Source: Alphaproteobacteria bacterium (GTDB lineage Bacteria > Pseudomonadota > Alphaproteobacteria > Sphingomonadales > SMXR01). Taken from it: a stretch of 35,933 nt of DNA. Below the pieces are notes generated by a model. That model was given only the letters and a program-made list of their open reading frames with translations. It searched no databases and was not told the origin of the DNA. Positions 33,228-35,933 of the stretch are shown piece after piece. The position numbers were made by a program, and so were the translations under genes. The number at the start of each line of letters is the position of its first letter. Position 1 is the first letter of the stretch. The stretch spans positions 1 through 35,933 of the forward strand of contig DAOWAS010000006.1 in assembly GCA_030634465.1 (NCBI GenBank). Direction: 5' to 3'.

Positions 33228-35507
33228 TTATAGTTGCGCCATTATTTGCGCCATTACTTGCCCTGAGGCCAAGCCACCATCATTGGGCGGAATACGGTTA
33301 TGCCAAAAAACGTCAAACCCTGCGGCTTCCAGTTTTTCAACCGTGCGTTCAAGTAGAAGCTTGTTCTGGAAGCAGCCCCCTGTCAAGAGCACCTGTTTTT
33401 CTGTTTGCCCAATGGCAGCGGCAACTATTATGTCCGTAAGCGTATTGTGAAATTTACGGGCAATGTCGGCGGCTGAAACTTTATTCTCTTGGTCAGCTAC
33501 ATCTTGGTCAGCAAAAATCTGTGATAGCATTTTTTGCCAGTTAATAATGCCGTCCTGTATATCAAAATCATAGCTTTCTGTGCTGCCCGAAGTCATGGCG
33601 GCAAACTCAAGCGCCATGGCGGCTTCACCCTCAAAACTGTTTTCGGTCGCAACCCCAGTAATATAGGCTATGGCATCGAACAATCGCCCGACACTGCTGG
33701 TCATGGGGCAGTTTATGTTTTTATCCAATGCTTGTTTTAAAAGCTTTTCTTCGCTTGTTTCAAGGCCTGTATTTTTTAGCAAACCCGCTTCATATAAAAG
33801 CCCAAATGCGGCTCGGCTTGGGTTTTTTGCCGCGGAATCGCCGCCAGATAATGGAAATGGTCTGAAGTGAGAAATGCGTTCATAAACCTTTTCGTTAATT
33901 CGTAAAAACTCACCACCCCAAATGGTACCATCGTCGCCGTAACCAGCCCCATCCCAAACCACAGCCAGTGCTGGGGGCGTTATTTCATTATCCAACAAAC
34001 ACGCCAGTGCGTGGGCGTAATGGTGTTGCACTGGGGTTATGTTGCCACCATATTTTTTTGCCACATGTGTTTCTGCCATACGTGTGGATGCATAATTGGG
34101 GTGCTTGTCACAGGCAACCATGTCTGCTTCAACCCCATACAGTTGGCACAATGTATTGATAGCATTTTCATGGGCTGTTAGTGCTTGGGGGCTGTCCAGA
34201 TCGCCAATATGCGGGCTTAAAATTAACTTGTCAGCCACCGCAAGTGCGACAGTGTTTTTCAAATGCCCGCCCACGGCTAAAATAGTTCGGGATGTTTGCT
34301 GTTTTAGCATCAGGGGCAGGGGGGCATAGCCTCGTGCTCGGCGTAAGACCATTTCCTGACCCGCCATAAAGCGCACAATGCTATCCTCAGCACAGTTTTT
34401 TATGGGGCGGTTATGCACTAAAAACAGATCGGCAATGCCAGATAGGCGCTCAAGTGCGTCATGCTCATCGGTGCAAATAGGCTCATTAGCGCGGTTGCCA
34501 CTTGTGGCAATGATGGGTCTTTCCACCTCCTGCATTAATAAATGGTGTAACGGCGTTGAGGGCAACATAACGCCATAACATGGGTTTTCAGGTGCGACAT
34601 ATTGAGAGATTTTTGAAGATTGTTTCTTACCTAGCAAAACAATAGGTGCTTGCGGCGATTGTAGTGTTTTTTCTTCCGCCCCTGACATTACGCAATATTC
34701 TTTTGCCTGTTTCAGGTTTGCCACCATAAGGGCAAAGGGTTTGCGTGGGCGGTGCTTGCGTTGCCGCAATGTGTTTACCGCCGTATCATTGCCAGCATCT
34801 GCTATCAGGTGAAAGCCACCAAGACCTTTTAGGGCTAAAACCTTGCCTGCCTTAACAGCTTCGCTGGCTTGGGTTAGGGCATCGTCATGGCTAGCAATGA
34901 CATTTCCTGCCTTGTCCCACAATTCCAAGTGAGGGCCGCAGTTTGCACAGGCAATGGGCTGAGCATGGAAACGACGATCAAGCGGGTCTTTATATTCGCC
35001 ACTACAGCAGTTGCACATTTTAAATTCAGCCATTGTGGTTTGCGGGCGGTCATAAGGCAGGCCAATGACAATGGTAAAACGTGGCCCGCAATTGGTGCAG
35101 TTAATGAAAGCATAGCGGTAACGAAAGTTCGCAGGGTTGTTCATTTCCACAAGACAATCAGGGCAGGTGGCAAGGTCAGGAAGTATTGAGGCGGATATTT
35201 CTGCGTCTGTGTCACTATCAACAATTGTGAAAGAACTGTCATTTTTTAAGGCCAACTGTTCTGCTGCAAAACTAGTGATAACAGCATTTGGCGGGCTGTT
35301 TTTTTGCAACAGTTCGGCAAAGCGGCTAATGTTGGTGCTACTACCTTCAACCTCAATGATAACACCTGACGCATTGTTCTGCACCCAGCCGTTTAGGTCA
35401 TGTTCAATTGCCAGACGGTAGATGAAAGGGCGAAACCCCACCCCCTGCACAGCGCCGTCCACTGTGTATTTACGGCGTTCATGTTTTTTATGCTTCAACT
35501 TCGACAC
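33228..35507 (-). CDS. hypF: Carbamoyltransferase HypF
   Basis: HypF makes the carbamoyl group for the cyanide ligands from carbamoyl phosphate and ATP and transfers it to HypE. The 759-residue protein has its domains in the usual order. The acylphosphatase comes first (VQGVGFRPFIYRLA near 20-33), then zinc-finger motifs (CPDCLVEM, CTNCGPRF, CNCCSGEY, CANCGPH). A YrdC-like domain (ALKGLGGFHLI) and the Kae1-like carbamoyltransferase (HHYAHALACL, VLLTGGCFQNKLL) follow. The start is GTG at 35507 without a strong ribosome site and overlaps hypA by 20 bases, so it may be translationally coupled. Confidence 0.95.
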   Translation of the reverse strand: MSKLKHKKHERRKYTVDGAVQGVGFRPFIYRLAIEHDLNGWVQNNASGVIIEVEGSSTNISRFAELLQKNSPPNAVITSFAAEQLALKNDSSFTIVDSDTDAEISASILPDLATCPDCLVEMNNPANFRYRYAFINCTNCGPRFTIVIGLPYDRPQTTMAEFKMCNCCSGEYKDPLDRRFHAQPIACANCGPHLELWDKAGNVIASHDDALTQASEAVKAGKVLALKGLGGFHLIADAGNDTAVNTLRQRKHRPRKPFALMVANLKQAKEYCVMSGAEEKTLQSPQAPIVLLGKKQSSKISQYVAPENPCYGVMLPSTPLHHLLMQEVERPIIATSGNRANEPICTDEHDALERLSGIADLFLVHNRPIKNCAEDSIVRFMAGQEMVLRRARGYAPLPLMLKQQTSRTILAVGGHLKNTVALAVADKLILSPHIGDLDSPQALTAHENAINTLCQLYGVEADMVACDKHPNYASTRMAETHVAKKYGGNITPVQHHYAHALACLLDNEITPPALAVVWDGAGYGDDGTIWGGEFLRINEKVYERISHFRPFPLSGGDSAAKNPSRAAFGLLYEAGLLKNTGLETSEEKLLKQALDKNINCPMTSSVGRLFDAIAYITGVATENSFEGEAAMALEFAAMTSGSTESYDFDIQDGIINWQKMLSQIFADQDVADQENKVSAADIARKFHNTLTDIIVAAAIGQTEKQVLLTGGCFQNKLLLERTVEKLEAAGFDVFWHNRIPPNDGGLASGQVMAQIMAQL

Positions 35508-35751
35508 TATCTAAAAGAATGTCCTGCGCGTTGGGGTCTTTTTGATCCTCTAGCTGTATCACACTCAGCTTCGCACCTTCGGCAGGGGTTCCTTTGGCAA
35601 ACTCATCAAAATGCTCAGCGAAATGGTCTGGAGTAATATGCGATAGTGCGCCCAGTTTTACGGTAACACCGACAATTTTGCTGCCATCATTGTCTTGTGA
35701 AATATGTTCGATTTTGGAAAACAAATCTGCCATCAGGGAAAATTCATGCAC
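35488..35751 (-). CDS. hypA: HypA/HybF-like nickel metallochaperone lacking the zinc ribbon
   Basis: HypA delivers nickel to the hydrogenase large subunit together with the GTPase HypB. The protein begins MHEFSLMADLF, with the Ni-binding Met-His-Glu start; the GTG at 35751, with AGGAGA upstream, is therefore chosen over the GTG at 35757. The N-terminal domain is intact (VTVKLGALSHITPDHFAEHF). The two CxxC pairs of the zinc ribbon are absent, and KLSVIQLEDQKDPNAQ passes straight into the C-terminal strand DILLDSVEVE. The result is 87 residues against the usual ~113. The frame is clean on both sides, so it looks like a domain deletion rather than a frameshift. No hypB lies between it and hypF. 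Confidence 0.82.
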   Translation of the reverse strand: MHEFSLMADLFSKIEHISQDNDGSKIVGVTVKLGALSHITPDHFAEHFDEFAKGTPAEGAKLSVIQLEDQKDPNAQDILLDSVEVEA

Positions 35752-35933
35752 CCACACTCTCCTTAATCTCTTGTTCTATACGCAGTTTAACATCTTCCAT
35801 TGCCGTTGTCATTTCGGGCGATAAGGTTTGGGCGGCGGCAAATGATTTTCCCTCCACCCCGTAAAAAACAATTTTTGGCGGCAGTTTATTTAACACGCGC
35901 GCTAGTTCTATGGCCTCAGCAATGCCAAATGCA
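35744..35933 (-). CDS. Hydrogenase maturation protease (partial, N-terminus off the window)
   Basis: The last 62 codons of a minus-strand gene end with TGA at 35744, overlapping the hypA start by eight bases. The readable part includes ELARVLNKLPPKIVFYGVEG, then KSFAAAQTLSPEM and an amphipathic C-terminal helix. This matches the C-terminal part of HyaD/HybD/HoxM-type endopeptidases, which trim the C-terminus of the [NiFe]-hydrogenase large subunit after nickel insertion. It suggests that the hydrogenase structural genes lie just beyond the right edge. Confidence 0.8.
   Translation of the reverse strand, partial: AFGIAEAIELARVLNKLPPKIVFYGVEGKSFAAAQTLSPEMTTAMEDVKLRIEQEIKESVGA

Overview
The window looks like part of a chromosome from a facultatively anaerobic, respiring proteobacterium of moderate GC, most likely an alphaproteobacterium. 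The main reason is the complete clade-I nitrous oxide reductase operon in the order nosR-Z-D-F-Y-L-X, with a Tat-exported NosZ and an ApbE-type NosX after nosL. Four FNR/CRP-type palindromes (consensus TTGAT-N4-ATCAA) lie in front of operons, two of them perfect. Much of the window therefore appears to be an oxygen-responsive block. I see no tRNA, rRNA, CRISPR array, insertion sequence or integrase.

Layout, left to right. (1) 1-4278 (-): the N-terminal 1426 residues of a giant signalling protein (degenerate kinase domain, AAA/NACHT-like ATPase, long helical repeat region, start of a GAF domain), running off the left edge. (2) 4581-4967 (+): a periplasmic class I cytochrome c. (3) 5015-6379 (-): tryptophanase. 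(4) 6589-15324 (+): nosRZDFYLX behind a perfect FNR box. (5) 15341-19739 (-): an operon for an AMP/thymidine phosphorylase-family enzyme, a PRPP-synthetase homologue, a metallo-beta-lactamase/beta-CASP nuclease and a universal stress protein. It is divergent from (6) 19862-22588 (+), a P-type cation ATPase, with an FNR-like box between them. (7) 22621-23079 (-): a host-attachment/BaeRF-like protein, followed by a 409-bp gene-free, hairpin-rich region with another FNR-like box. (8) 23489-26060 (-): cyclopropane-fatty-acid synthase-like methyltransferase, alpha/beta hydrolase and phosphoribosyltransferase. (9) 26167-30677 (-): five tightly packed genes for a TIM-barrel isomerase with a large insertion, LuxS, a sedoheptulose-7-phosphate cyclase-like enzyme, a UbiG-like O-methyltransferase and a UbiA-like membrane prenyltransferase, behind a second perfect FNR box. 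(10) 30815-35933 (-): [NiFe]-hydrogenase maturation genes (protease, hypA, hypF, hypC, hypD, hypE), continuing off the right edge.

How the parts fit together. NosR, its flavin donor NosX, the copper-site proteins NosDFY/NosL and NosZ make a full N2O respiration module, and the cytochrome c could feed it electrons. The hyp genes imply H2 metabolism nearby. Groups 5-8 resemble the stress or hypoxia gene sets seen in other bacteria: universal stress protein, P-type ATPase, phosphorylase and phosphoribosyltransferase.

The most unusual part is group 9. Its gene content suggests that a C7 cyclitol is made from a pentose-phosphate sugar, methylated and joined to a polyprenyl chain in the membrane, under anaerobic control. 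I know of no described pathway with this exact set. The nearest thing I can recall is the Ebo/EDB clusters, which also combine UbiA-, dehydroquinate synthase- and TIM-barrel-family proteins. The assignments come from motifs read by eye; no database search was possible.
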